Assembly (NCBI RefSeq): GCF_031729055.1
Contig: NZ_JAVMIP010000005.1
Coordinates: 94,377 to 158,376, forward strand
DNA length: 64,000 nt
Direction of reading: 5' to 3'
Source: Pseudocalidococcus azoricus BACA0444
GTDB taxonomy: Bacteria > Cyanobacteriota > Cyanobacteriia > Thermosynechococcales > Thermosynechococcaceae
This document shows, piece by piece, positions 27,301-35,808 of this stretch. A program made the translations under genes and the position numbers. Under the pieces are notes generated by a model. It was not told the origin of the DNA. It did no database searches and saw nothing but the letters and a program-made list of their open reading frames with translations. Position 1 is the first letter of the stretch; each line of letters begins with the position of its first letter.

Positions 27301-27908
27301 GTCCGTTGCTTATCTTGAATTAAATTGGCAGGAGTTGTCACCCCCATCAGCGCAAAGGTGAGGCGATTAAAGGCTGGATTATCCACCCGTTGGTTATAAC
27401 AGGCCCGCATCCAGGTAAAGAAGTCATCGGTGGCGAAGGGTAAACTCAGGAGGCTATCAATTTCATCAATAAAAATGACCAGTGGGGTCGAAATCAGATC
27501 CAATAAGACGGTTTCAACAAAATCCCCTAGACGTTGCACCGGCCCTAGATAGGCGCGTTCTCGCCACCAGGCCCGCAGTTGAAACTGCTCTCCCAGGCCA
27601 AACCCCTGCACCAAGGCCCCAATCAAGCTGGCGTACCACTGATCACTATTGATGTTTTGGCTGCCAATCTTGGTAATATCTACGGCTGCACAGGCCACCC
27701 CCGCGGCTTGTAACCGTTGCATCACCTGAACCCGCAAACTAGACTTTCCCATCTGGCGGGCATTGAGGACATAACAAAATTCCCCGCCCATGAGTCCATC
27801 AAAGAGGGCCATATCCGCCGCCCGTTGCACATAGGTACGAGCAGAATTGGGTAAGCTTCCGCCAACTTGGTAGGAAATGCTTGAACTCACTAAAGGCGGG
27901 GATGTCAT
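24333..27908 (-). CDS. AAA-like ATPase with C-terminal WD40 propellers (STAND-like)
   Basis: A 1191-residue protein. The N-terminus (about 10-345) is the AAA-like domain common in cyanobacteria: P-loop NARQMGKSSLRV near residues 49-60, Walker B VIFIDEIDSLL. A helical segment follows, then a hydrophobic helix (about 463-486) that may anchor it in a membrane. Residues about 560-1170 are WD40-type repeats (for example VEFSPDGQSLAFGGDDGTVGIW and GLSQDGEMIVSAGQDGIVSVW), enough for about two propellers. Such proteins are thought to be signal-responsive NTPases with a propeller sensor; target and signal are unknown. No catalytic effector domain is visible. Confidence 0.88.
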   Translation of the reverse strand: MTSPPLVSSSISYQVGGSLPNSARTYVQRAADMALFDGLMGGEFCYVLNARQMGKSSLRVQVMQRLQAAGVACAAVDITKIGSQNINSDQWYASLIGALVQGFGLGEQFQLRAWWRERAYLGPVQRLGDFVETVLLDLISTPLVIFIDEIDSLLSLPFATDDFFTWMRACYNQRVDNPAFNRLTFALMGVTTPANLIQDKQRTPFNIGRAIPLEGLALPAAAPLAQGLADLSPNPETVLQAILDWTGGQPFLTQKLCRLAQQHLLDPIPPGQETATINQLVQARVLTDWEHHDEPEHLKTIRNRILANEQRASRILGLYQHLLQTGTIPADDSSEQIELRLTGLVAYDQGQLRVFNPIYAQVFDLAWVEFQLGQLRPYGVLLQAWVESNCSDTSRLLRGESLKEALSWASDKSLSDQDYQFLAASQDWQQQETQRTLIIERQEKEAMAQANRILSQASQQARRLGQLSLAGLGLVSVIAIVVGTGLVRTSQELQSSQASLGLEQDSINILNQFPSQPLPSLVAAIENGRELLRIVGPQPLSQYPTTRPILTLNTILSRILARNQWNIAKPLVGSSLTQDGQVLTVLTDGQVQRWNIQGEKLAQAQLSTQPLVGMRFNPEGEQLALFTQAGTGEVWNLAGQPQKLFTLGNLATGLASFKFSPTQTTLAGLTNQGEVLVWAANGRLQSRFFAQAPKGFSLAYAPNGQTLVTTGNDGFIRLWTLSGQLVGAWQAGLGQAVIQKSVIFINHKKIATVGEDGILRLWTTQGQQINQWRVSLTPAYLVGASPSGETLLTLSEDNIIRLWTVNGLLQHELSGHERFVTSVDFNQRTKTLLSSDPSGRLFLWDFQPRDKLWSAGQASVWHVNFSPQGDHLATAGKDGSLKLWQLNGQLSQRIQASSQGMNTVEFSPDGQSLAFGGDDGTVGIWPLQQHPNSVLSLQPPGPAIYAVDFSGDGQYLAAAGKTGEILVWSGPFTATADQFPAWPPQSARKFHGHTGAIWGLRFLPPTPGAENSPTSTVVSTGQDGWVRFWNVKTGKLIREFNPQQGWLTSLNITPDGKTVIVAGEGGIIGLWELNGRKIRQFRGHMSSILSLGLSQDGEMIVSAGQDGIVSVWALSGQPIATVNDQAGISYTLDVSPAASQHLAVAGQNDQVYLMPLYSLPDLIQQGCHWLNDFRVTHLTAQAACPAPPNRH

Positions 27909-28142
27909 TTGAGAGCATGACCCATTGATGGCTGGACAAAGGATAAATCAAGGAAAAGTTGGCGAGGCATTATCTCCAGGACTTCTAAACGTTTCTAGTG
28001 GTCTAGCCCCCCCTGTGTAACCCAACAAAACAAATCAAATCAGTCTTGATGGTTACTCCAGACGCAGAAGCAGGCAACCGATGTTCCAATAATCTTCCCA
28101 ATCTTAAGCCAGGCAACTAAGAGTGGAGCAAGCCAGAAACAG

Positions 28143-29210
28143 TTACTCATCAATGAGCCAGGAATTAAAGGTTGCGGTTTCATCCAAAATTCGCTTCGGT
28201 CGTAAAACGAGGATGACCTGCCCCAAAATTTCCACCTCTGCTTCTGTCCCTAACCAGGCCAAGCGGATATCTTCACCCTCCATCACTAAAACATAGCGTT
28301 CGGGATCCCAGGCCCGCTGGCCCCGATCCACAATGACTAAAACCTCTTCGCAGGGCTGATCCGCTGGGACATTGGGAAGATTGGTAGTTTTCGATAAAAT
28401 TGCCATCGGTTCTATAGCTTGGCGAATGACCTGCCACCCTGGGATCGGGACAAAGGCTCCGGCCTGGGTTGATTTGAGAGTTGCAAAGGCACCTGTTTCC
28501 GTAAATTGAGGCACTTGAGCTAGGGCCTGGGAGGTAAGGGGCAGTTGCCCAACCAGAGGGACAATCCGAGGCATTTCTTCTTCAGATTCCAGACGATAAA
28601 ACGGCAGACGGGGGGCCGTTTTGGCAGTGGGAACGGTGGTGCTCAGGAGGAGGGCTTCCAAGGCTTTGCGGGCTGGGTTGGCCTGGGCATAACTGAGACC
28701 TTGGGCAATCAGGCGAGACCGCTCTACTAAATCAACCTGTTGGCGAGCTAAATTCCAGTAATAAGCGGCCACCCGATCTCCCCCAGTTTGGCCAAAGGAT
28801 TCTGGAATCGTGATCCGGCCGGCGTTTTTGAGGGCATTGGCGATCTCATGGGCCCCATCAGAGTCCAGGCCCCGATCCTGAATTAACTCCGCCCCCCAAA
28901 CCCGCTCCTGTTGATTCAAAATCCGTAGTTCGTAAAGACAATCACTGGCCCGTTGTTGGAAATGAGCTAGGGTTTGACTGTTAGCTGGCCCAGCTTCAAG
29001 ACTCTTAAAAACTTGAATGGCTGTAATGATTTGATTTTGATGAATCGGTTCAAAGCCTGTAGCTTCAAAAATGGCCTGGGGTGAGAGGCCTGATTTTTGC
29101 AATTGTTGACAAGCACTCGCCCAATCCAGCCAGTTCCCTTCTTTGCGGCGGAGTTTTTGGAGGATTTGGGTAATTTCAGGTTCACTTAATTGGGTAGTTT
29201 CAACAGTCAT
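28143..29210 (-). CDS. raf1: RuBisCO accumulation factor Raf1
   Basis: A 355-residue chaperone that helps RbcL dimers assemble into the L8S8 RuBisCO. The N-terminal alpha domain has the family block LRRKEGNWLDWASACQQLQK and SPQAIFEATGFEPIHQNQII, followed by YELRILNQQERVWGAELI. The C-terminal beta domain carries RLPFYRLESEEEMPRIVPLVG. Length is as expected. rbc genes are not in the window. It is 27 bp upstream of no obvious partner; the Uma2-like gene precedes it on the same strand. Confidence 0.92.
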   Translation of the reverse strand: MTVETTQLSEPEITQILQKLRRKEGNWLDWASACQQLQKSGLSPQAIFEATGFEPIHQNQIITAIQVFKSLEAGPANSQTLAHFQQRASDCLYELRILNQQERVWGAELIQDRGLDSDGAHEIANALKNAGRITIPESFGQTGGDRVAAYYWNLARQQVDLVERSRLIAQGLSYAQANPARKALEALLLSTTVPTAKTAPRLPFYRLESEEEMPRIVPLVGQLPLTSQALAQVPQFTETGAFATLKSTQAGAFVPIPGWQVIRQAIEPMAILSKTTNLPNVPADQPCEEVLVIVDRGQRAWDPERYVLVMEGEDIRLAWLGTEAEVEILGQVILVLRPKRILDETATFNSWLIDE

Positions 29211-29237
29211 AAAATTATTTTTTTAGTTGGAATCAGA

Positions 29238-30014
29238 TTAAGAATTACGTTTTACCCAGGCCCGAAACTCTTGTAGTGTTTGCGTTTCACCAATTTCTAG
29301 ACGCTTTTGCAAAAATTCAACGAAAACAGGAGCTGGGATTTGGGGAAATATCAGACTTGTAACCCTGTGATAGTAGGAGCCTTGTTCCAGGAGATAATAC
29401 TGCAACGTCTTTCCATCGTATCGCCAAACTTCAGGAATCCCTAAACTGGCATAGATAGGCAAGCGGGGTAAGGAAGAACTAGTGGCATCAACTTCTAAGA
29501 TCAAGTCCGGGGGTGGATCTCCCGCCCGTAAATCAACATTCACTTTACCGCGAATAACTGGCTCATGTTGAATGTAGTAACAGGAATCAGGCTCACATCC
29601 CCTACTCATATTGTCAGTTTTTAAGAACATTGAACCAAGTTCTCGAATATTAATTTTCAGTTCATCACAGAGAGTTCTAATCAAGGAACTTAAAAAGCAT
29701 TTACTGCCTTCATGAACTGCTAAAGGGGGCATAATTTCTAAGTCACCATCCAGGTAATAAAACCGAGCTTTGCGATCTTCTCCTGTCTCTTCAATTAATT
29801 TTTCAAAGGTCTCCCAACTGACATGAGGTAAAATCCGTGGTGCGGTAATTTCTAAGTCACCATCTAGGTAATAAAACCGAGCTTTGCGATCTTCTCCTGT
29901 TTCTTCAATTAATTTTTCAAAGGTCTCCCAACTGACATGGTGTAGGACAGCAGACGTAGCATCTAGTAAGTAGGTTAAAGATTCAGAACTGGAGGCGAGC
30001 ATAGCTTTCACCAT
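29238..30014 (-). CDS. Uma2-family putative endonuclease with duplicated N-terminal segment
   Basis: A 258-residue member of the Uma2 (DUF820) family, very expanded in cyanobacteria and related to PD-(D/E)XK nucleases. The core shows EPDSCYYIQ, then PPDLILEVDA as the metal-site strand, and LGIPEVWRYDG. Where ExK would be expected it reads EVD, as in many members. The segment HVSWETFEKLIEETGEDRKA and the eleven residues after it occur twice (about residues 26-56 and 64-94), through a 93-bp near-identical DNA repeat 114 bp apart, so one 38-residue unit has been added in frame. Biological role unknown. Confidence 0.82.
   Translation of the reverse strand: MVKAMLASSSESLTYLLDATSAVLHHVSWETFEKLIEETGEDRKARFYYLDGDLEITAPRILPHVSWETFEKLIEETGEDRKARFYYLDGDLEIMPPLAVHEGSKCFLSSLIRTLCDELKINIRELGSMFLKTDNMSRGCEPDSCYYIQHEPVIRGKVNVDLRAGDPPPDLILEVDATSSSLPRLPIYASLGIPEVWRYDGKTLQYYLLEQGSYYHRVTSLIFPQIPAPVFVEFLQKRLEIGETQTLQEFRAWVKRNS
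29733..29939 (-). repeat. In-frame tandem duplication within the Uma2 gene
   Basis: Two 93-bp copies at 29733-29825 and 29847-29939 differ at only two positions that I can see. They are offset by 114 bp, exactly 38 codons, so the reading frame is kept. The near identity suggests a recent duplication. Confidence 0.92.
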
Positions 30015-30202
30015 TGATATAGATTGACTTGAGGCGATGATTACCAGGCCTGGGGTTGAAACTTAGCATCATTCAGGATCACAACTTGATCGCCCGAAAG
30101 ACCTAAATGACCCTACATTCAGGATAAAGCAGAATAAATAGTTACTTGCTCTCCCTAACGGATATGGCTGGTCTGATTGATACCGCAGAGAAATAGAGTC
30201 TC

Positions 30203-31498
30203 TTAAATCCCCAACCGCTGATAAACTTCCTCTAAATTACTCAGATGTTGTTTCGGATCAAAGCAATCGGCGAGTTCCTTGGCTGAAAGATGTTGACTGA
30301 TTTCTGGATCAGTGGCTAGGGAGTCGCGAAAATTACCACCTTCTTGATTCCAGGCCTGGTGGGCATGGCGTTGAACTAAGGCATAGGCTGATTCACGAGT
30401 TAAGCCTCTTTCCACGAGGGCTAACAACACCCGCTGACTGAAAATAACCCCACCATATAAGTTCATATTCCGGGACATATTTTCCGGGTAAACCTGCAAT
30501 GTGCGGATGAGTTCTGTCGCTTCCACCAACATAAAATGAGCCGTAATGGAACTGTCGGGCAAAATCACCCGTTCCGCCGCACTATGGGAAATATCCCGTT
30601 CATGCCAAAGGGCGACATTTTCTAAGGCCACCATCGCATTTCCCCGCAATAACCGCGCCAGGCCAGTCAGGCGTTCCGAGCGAATCGGATTGCGTTTATG
30701 GGGCATGGCCGAGGAGCCTTTTTGTCCCTTAGAGAAATATTCCTCAACTTCAAGCACATCTGTCCGTTGGAGATTGCGAATTTCCACCGCAAACCGCTCT
30801 AGACTGGCTCCCAACAACGCTAAAACCTGGGCATATTCAGCATGACGATCCCGAGAAATCACTTGGGTTGAAGCTGGATCCGGTTGCAGTCCCAATTTTT
30901 GACAGGTGAGAGCCTCAACTTGGGGACTAATGTTGGCATAGGTTCCTACGGCCCCCGAAATTTTCCCGACAGCAATGGTTTGATGTAACTGACACAGGCG
31001 TTGGCGATTTCGTAACAGTTCCGCTAACCACCCGGCTAACTTAAACCCCAAGGTAATGGGTTCGGCGTGGATGCCATGACTGCGACCCACCATGATTGTG
31101 TAGCGATGTGACTGGGCCTGGGTCCGAACCGCTTGAATCAGGTGTTCCAGTTGGGTAGAAAGAATCGCCAGACTGGCAACCAGTTGTAGGGCTAATCCGG
31201 TATCTAAGACATCGGAACTGGTCATGCCCAAGTGAATATAACGCCCTGCATCGCCAACATACTCGTTCACGTTTGTCAGAAAGGCAATGACATCATGTTT
31301 AACTTCAGCTTCAATTTCTAAGACTCGCTGCGGCTCAAAGTTGGCTTTGGCTTTGATGGTTTCAACGGCATCGGCAGGAATTAACCCTAACTCGGCTTGC
31401 GCTTCACAGGCGGCGATTTCAACTTGGAGCCAAGTTTTTAACTTGTAAGCATCAGTCCAAATTTCGCCCATCGGGGCCAAGGTATAACGTTCAATCAT
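30203..31498 (-). CDS. purB: Adenylosuccinate lyase
   Basis: A 431-residue enzyme of purine synthesis that cleaves adenylosuccinate to AMP and fumarate, and SAICAR to AICAR. The fumarase-superfamily signature GSSAMPHKRNP is intact, as is the N-terminal MIERYTLAPMGEIWTD and the block HLGMTSSDVLDTGLALQL. VGRSHGIHAEPITLG carries the catalytic His region. Length is normal. It is a single gene on the minus strand, followed 55 bp upstream by the LOG-like gene. Confidence 0.97.
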   Translation of the reverse strand: MIERYTLAPMGEIWTDAYKLKTWLQVEIAACEAQAELGLIPADAVETIKAKANFEPQRVLEIEAEVKHDVIAFLTNVNEYVGDAGRYIHLGMTSSDVLDTGLALQLVASLAILSTQLEHLIQAVRTQAQSHRYTIMVGRSHGIHAEPITLGFKLAGWLAELLRNRQRLCQLHQTIAVGKISGAVGTYANISPQVEALTCQKLGLQPDPASTQVISRDRHAEYAQVLALLGASLERFAVEIRNLQRTDVLEVEEYFSKGQKGSSAMPHKRNPIRSERLTGLARLLRGNAMVALENVALWHERDISHSAAERVILPDSSITAHFMLVEATELIRTLQVYPENMSRNMNLYGGVIFSQRVLLALVERGLTRESAYALVQRHAHQAWNQEGGNFRDSLATDPEISQHLSAKELADCFDPKQHLSNLEEVYQRLGI

Positions 31499-31553
31499 AG
31501 AGAGTGACTAAGGGGTTGGTAAAAGGCAAGAAAACTGCATGGTATCAAAAAAG

Positions 31554-32642
31554 CTATTTCCGTTCAGGGTGACTTGCGGCATCGCCTGCCCCCATTTGGT
31601 TTAAGCGCAGAATGAGTTGATAGAGACGGCCAAAGTCTCGCTGATTAAAGTGGAGTTTCAGCCGGGGTAAATGGGCCGTATGAATAAAGTTAGGACGATG
31701 ATCTGGTTGCTCGTCTCGGAGTTCTTGGAGGGATGCGGTTGTTTTTTCAATCGTACCACTGTCTAAAATATCAGCAAAGTCTTGATTTAATGCCGCAATT
31801 TGCCCATCGGTTAGCTCTTGATTCAAACGCAAGATGAGATATTCATTGACATAGCGGCACGAATGATAAACTCGATAGAAATTACCCAGATTAGTTAAAG
31901 CTTGCTCAACGCTATCGGTAATTGTATAAAGCTGATCATCTTCATCACTGATTAAACCATTGCCTTTAAGCTCCCGTTGAATATAATCATGCCAATTTTG
32001 CCAATAGGTACCACCCGGCCTATCGACTAAAACCAAAGGGATAGGGGGAGATTTACCCGTTTGGCAGAGGGTGAGACATTCAAAGGCCTCATCGAGCGTC
32101 CCAAAGCCGCCCGGAAAAACGGCAACGGCATCGCTTTCCTTGAGCAAAAAGAGCTTACGGGTGAAGAAATATTTAAAATGAATGAGGCGGGGATCACCCT
32201 CAATAAAGCTGTTAGCACCGGGTTCAAAGGGTAACTCAATATTCAAGCCAAAGGAATGTCCAGGCCCGGCACCTTTATTACCCGCTTCCATAATCCCTGG
32301 CCCGGCCCCCGTCATAATCATAAAGCCCCGTTCTGTGGCCTGGTGAGCAAAATCATGGGCCATTTGATATTCTGGAGCCGTTGAGTTTGTTCTGGCCGAA
32401 CCAAAAATAGAAATCTTGCGGGTATGGCGATAGGGTGCAAAGACTTGCAAGGCTCGTTCCATGTCTCGTAAAGAGGAACGAATCACTTTCCAATCTAATC
32501 GATCTAAATCCGCTTCCGTTAGGCGCAAAAGAACGGCTAAAATTTGCTGAATTAAGTCGCCATTTGTGACTTGATCGAGTCGTTGAATGAGTTGTTCAAA
32601 GTCTTGCTGAAGCGTGGCAAGGGCCTTGGATGTTGGACTCAT
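31554..32642 (-). CDS. LOG family protein (Rossmann fold, nucleotide-binding)
   Basis: A 362-residue protein. The central part matches the LOG/TIGR00730 family: KISIFGSART, GFMIMTGAGPGIMEAGNKGA and the signature FPGGFGTLDEAFE. Family members cleave nucleotide 5'-monophosphates and are often misnamed lysine decarboxylase. This one is longer than the ~190-residue core, with an N-terminal helical part (about 1-85) and a C-terminal ~90-residue extension (ending in a part like LKLHFNQRDFGRLYQLILRL). That long form is seen in cyanobacteria. Substrate unknown. Confidence 0.85.
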   Translation of the reverse strand: MSPTSKALATLQQDFEQLIQRLDQVTNGDLIQQILAVLLRLTEADLDRLDWKVIRSSLRDMERALQVFAPYRHTRKISIFGSARTNSTAPEYQMAHDFAHQATERGFMIMTGAGPGIMEAGNKGAGPGHSFGLNIELPFEPGANSFIEGDPRLIHFKYFFTRKLFLLKESDAVAVFPGGFGTLDEAFECLTLCQTGKSPPIPLVLVDRPGGTYWQNWHDYIQRELKGNGLISDEDDQLYTITDSVEQALTNLGNFYRVYHSCRYVNEYLILRLNQELTDGQIAALNQDFADILDSGTIEKTTASLQELRDEQPDHRPNFIHTAHLPRLKLHFNQRDFGRLYQLILRLNQMGAGDAASHPERK

Positions 32643-32720
32643 GGGGTGGCCTGGTGGGAGCGAACCTTCATTTTATCAGGTGGCGTATCCGAGCCTCAGA
32701 CTTTTAGTCTTTATTGTTCC

Positions 32721-33044
32721 CTAGAGGAACTGATCCAATGTGGCTTCAATTTTAGTTTTGGGAACAGCCCCAACTAACAAGTCAACTTTCTGACCCCCCT
32801 TAAAAATCATCAAGGTTGGAATGCTGCGAATCCCATATTGAGAAGCAACTGCAGAATTTTCATCGGTATTAACTTTGACGACTTTTACTTTGCCGTCATA
32901 CTCATTGGCAATTTCTTCGACAACAGGAGCCACCATCCGGCATGGCCCACACCAAGGTGCCCAGAAGTCCACAAGTACAGGTACTTCACTATCGAGAACT
33001 TCGTCTTTAAAGGTGGCATCTGTAACTGAAACGGCTGAGGACAT
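32721..33044 (-). CDS. trxA: Thioredoxin
   Basis: A 107-residue disulfide reductase. The active site is WCGPC at residues 31-35, with cis-Pro in SIPTLMIFK and [12 protein letters not shown] at the end. It lacks a signal peptide and is cytosolic, reducing Calvin-cycle and other enzymes. The start at 33044 gives the usual [12 protein letters not shown]; a longer frame to 33071 is unlikely. Upstream on the same strand lie the Yfr1 RNA gene and guaB3, an order often seen in cyanobacteria. Confidence 0.97.
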   Translation of the reverse strand: MSSAVSVTDATFKDEVLDSEVPVLVDFWAPWCGPCRMVAPVVEEIANEYDGKVKVVKVNTDENSAVASQYGIRSIPTLMIFKGGQKVDLLVGAVPKTKIEATLDQFL

Positions 33045-33290
33045 AGGGCAAAATCCAAACGAGCAAAACAAAAAAGCGACTATTCTTTCTCTGTCCCTTT
33101 CGTTGTCTATCCTATCACACTGTTCTATAGCTCCAGACCGGGTGACTCGGTGTTTCTGAGCCGTTGGGTGTTACATTTTATTGCGGTTTCCGACCACCAT
33201 CAGTCCCATGGGGAACATCTACCCTCAGGAGTGCTTCAATACAGCCAAGTCCCAGGCCAGTTAGTTTTCCCAGGTCATTTTTGAACCGAT

Positions 33291-33365
33291 AAAAAAGGAA
33301 ACCGCCTAAACCGAAGTCCAGGCGGGGTGTGGTGTGAGGAGTGAACGGAAACATGTGTCTCCGCT
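33291..33365 (-). ncRNA. yfr1: Yfr1 small regulatory RNA
   Basis: On the minus strand the order is a 5' hairpin (CGGAGA / TTTCCG, 6 bp), a single-stranded stretch holding the hallmark ACTCCTCACAC (plus strand 33332-33342) followed by CACACC, then a 10-bp terminator stem CCGCCTGGAC / GTTTAGGCGG with a TTCG loop and a T-rich tail. This is the architecture of Yfr1, a nearly universal cyanobacterial sRNA whose unpaired motif binds mRNAs such as porin messages. Location between guaB3 and trxA is also as known. A plausible -10 box, TAGAAT, lies at 33373-33378. Confidence 0.92.
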
Positions 33366-33496
33366 AACTACTATTCTAAGTGACGGTTGCTGAACTGCTC
33401 TAGTTCCCAGGGGCCAATTTAATTTGTTGATTTTGCTGATTTTTCCTACACATAATTAGGAAATCAGGAGTTCCATAACAAACTCAGTCAAAATCC

Positions 33497-34663
33497 TTAG
33501 CGGCCCATCCCCAGTTTTTGAGCTTTTTGATAAACCTTACCCTCAGTTAGGAGAGAGGGGGCAATCACGATCTCAACCTGCTGCATTTCGATAATATTTT
33601 TTGCCCCTAGGGTTCCCATGCTGGTTTGTAAGGCCCCCAAGAAGTTATGGGTTCCATCATCCAGTTGAGCCGGCCCCCGGAGAATTTGCTCCAGCGTGCC
33701 GGTTATCCCGACCCGAATCCTTGTCCCCCTAGGTAGAACTGGACTGGGTGTGGCCATCCCCCAATGGTAGCCCCGACCCGGTGCTTCAGCCGCCCGTGCA
33801 AAGGGAGATCCCATCATCACCGCATCAGCCCCACAGGCAATACATTTACAAACATCACCACCCGTCACGAGGCCGCCATCCGCAATCACAGGGATGTACT
33901 GGCCGGTTTCCTCGTAAAAGTCTTGGCGGGCCGCAGCACAATCCGCAACGGCGGTGGCCTGGGGAATTCCGACTCCTAAGACCCCGCGGGAGGTACAAGC
34001 CGCGCCGGGACCAATCCCCACTAAAACCGCCGCCGCGCCGGCCTTCATCAAACTCAATGCCACATCATAGGTGACACAATTACCGAGAATGACCGGAATT
34101 GGCATTTCTTGGCAGAATTGAGCTAAATCTAATGGGGTGACGCTTTCGGGAGACAGATGGGCTGTAGAAACTACCGTGGCCTGGATGAAAAATAGGTCTG
34201 CACCAGCCGCCGCAACCACCTGCCCAAACTTACTGGCTCCCGCCGGGGTGGCACTGACTGCGGCAATTCCCCCTTGGGCCTTAATTTCTTGAATCCGTTG
34301 GGTGATCAGTTCTGGTTGAATGGGCTGGGCATAGAGGGACTGCATCAAAGGCACAAATTCCGAGGCATCTACCGCGGCAATTTGATCCAAGATGGGGTTG
34401 GGGTCGGGGTAACGGGTTTGGATCCCCTCTAGGTTTAAGACTCCTAAGGCCCCCATCTGACTTAACTTGACGGCCATAGCGACATCCACAACCCCATCCA
34501 TTGCACTAGCAATAATCGGGATAGCCCGAGTCAACGGACCCAGTTGCCAAGAAGTATCAGCTAATTGTGGATCTAATGTCCGGCGACCGGGGACTAGGGC
34601 AATTTCATCAATACCATAGGCTCTGCGGGCTACACGGCCTCGCCCAAGTTCAATATTCACCAT
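33497..34663 (-). CDS. guaB3: GuaB3 family IMP dehydrogenase-related protein
   Basis: A 388-residue TIM-barrel protein of the IMPDH/GMP reductase family, of the GuaB3 type that lacks CBS domains. The start [21 protein letters not shown] is typical. The catalytic loop [18 protein letters not shown] keeps the Cys, and the phosphate site reads [29 protein letters not shown]. It acts in guanine nucleotide metabolism. Which reaction the family performs (IMP oxidation or GMP reduction) cannot be read from the sequence. The start at 34663 replaces a longer frame to 34777 that would overlap the upstream gene. Confidence 0.9.
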   Translation of the reverse strand: MVNIELGRGRVARRAYGIDEIALVPGRRTLDPQLADTSWQLGPLTRAIPIIASAMDGVVDVAMAVKLSQMGALGVLNLEGIQTRYPDPNPILDQIAAVDASEFVPLMQSLYAQPIQPELITQRIQEIKAQGGIAAVSATPAGASKFGQVVAAAGADLFFIQATVVSTAHLSPESVTPLDLAQFCQEMPIPVILGNCVTYDVALSLMKAGAAAVLVGIGPGAACTSRGVLGVGIPQATAVADCAAARQDFYEETGQYIPVIADGGLVTGGDVCKCIACGADAVMMGSPFARAAEAPGRGYHWGMATPSPVLPRGTRIRVGITGTLEQILRGPAQLDDGTHNFLGALQTSMGTLGAKNIIEMQQVEIVIAPSLLTEGKVYQKAQKLGMGR

Positions 34664-34691
34664 ATTCTTCCTGATCTTTGTTGTTAAGCTA

Positions 34692-35642
34692 TCACGAACT
34701 CGGGTTGCTCGGAGTCCGGCGAATGGGGCGTGGAGGCAGGGAATGCCGCTCGGGAGTGGTTGAAGTCGGATGCCCACTCGTGCGTTTGCGGAAGGGAGGC
34801 TGGGCTGGCCGGGCTGACTTGGGGGCTTTCCGAGGTGGCAGCACGCCTACGGGGTTGGCTTCCTGAATCACCAAGCGGTTTCCTTGGCGTTGGGCATGTA
34901 AATCCCAAAAATATCCAGGGGATTTCATTTCCACAACTCCTTCAAGGCGCACCTTAAAAGCTTTACCTTTGTCAGCGTTTTTACGGGGTTGCTGTTGAAT
35001 CTTGACCATGACGAATTTCTTATCTTGAGAGTTGAAAATAACTTCGCCCCGGATTGAAAAATAGCCATCATCGGATTCTACAGACGCAACGACTGACTCT
35101 GTGGCAACTGGGCTGTCTTGCTGGAGAATGTCAGGCTCCCATACACCAACAATTTGTAGATGTAGGATAATATCTTCTGGGCTAGGGGCCTGGGGTTGAC
35201 TACTTCTACGGGAGTCTTTCCTGATTTCTTTTTTCTTTTCTCTTGCCAAATCTCGAGTGCGGGGATAAACGACCCAAAGATGTTCTTCATTGAGATCGAG
35301 ATATTTCTTGATCAGATTCATAACCTGCCCCAAGAGTACTGTTTCAATTTCCTGACCGTCACTGGTGAGGAGGATGCCACGATTGAACTGATCTGGGTCG
35401 GGCTTATAAATGCCTTTGACCAGGCCAATGGCCCGATACTGAAGCCGTTCACTGACTGCTGGAATTGGGTGTAGGCGAGTTACGGTGGATTCCGGACTAG
35501 GCGGGGGGGGTGGAGTGGGATCGGGAGAAGACAATGGCGGCGGAGGGGGTGGCGGCGACACTGTTTTTTTAATACTGATAATTTCTGGTGCGCCTGAGCT
35601 GGACTTCGGCTTTGTCCGTTTTGGAGTAGATTCGGCTGTCAT
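34692..35642 (-). CDS. Proline-rich hypothetical protein of cyanobacterial type
   Basis: A 316-residue protein without a signal peptide. Residues about 30-50 are almost pure proline and serine. A folded central region (about 60-245) contains QYRAIGLVKGIYKPDPDQFNRG and later FSIRGEVIFNSQDKKFVMVKIQQ and KAFKVRLEGVVE, beta-rich and perhaps OB-like. The C-terminal 60 residues are basic and proline-rich (PIRRTP near the end). It is 28 bp upstream of guaB3 on the same strand and may be co-transcribed. Function unknown. Confidence 0.75.
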   Translation of the reverse strand: MTAESTPKRTKPKSSSGAPEIISIKKTVSPPPPPPPLSSPDPTPPPPPSPESTVTRLHPIPAVSERLQYRAIGLVKGIYKPDPDQFNRGILLTSDGQEIETVLLGQVMNLIKKYLDLNEEHLWVVYPRTRDLAREKKKEIRKDSRRSSQPQAPSPEDIILHLQIVGVWEPDILQQDSPVATESVVASVESDDGYFSIRGEVIFNSQDKKFVMVKIQQQPRKNADKGKAFKVRLEGVVEMKSPGYFWDLHAQRQGNRLVIQEANPVGVLPPRKAPKSARPAQPPFRKRTSGHPTSTTPERHSLPPRPIRRTPSNPSS

Positions 35643-35808
35643 GAATGGTCTCGCAAATGTCTGGTGCAGAAAATTGAACTGGATGAGAGTGCCAATTATG
35701 CCAATTATATATGTCTCAGGATGAATGAAGGGAACTCACTAAGAGGGGGTCTAAGAACACTACTTAGGAAAATAAATACACCTTGGACATTCCCTAGATG
35801 ACTTCGTT

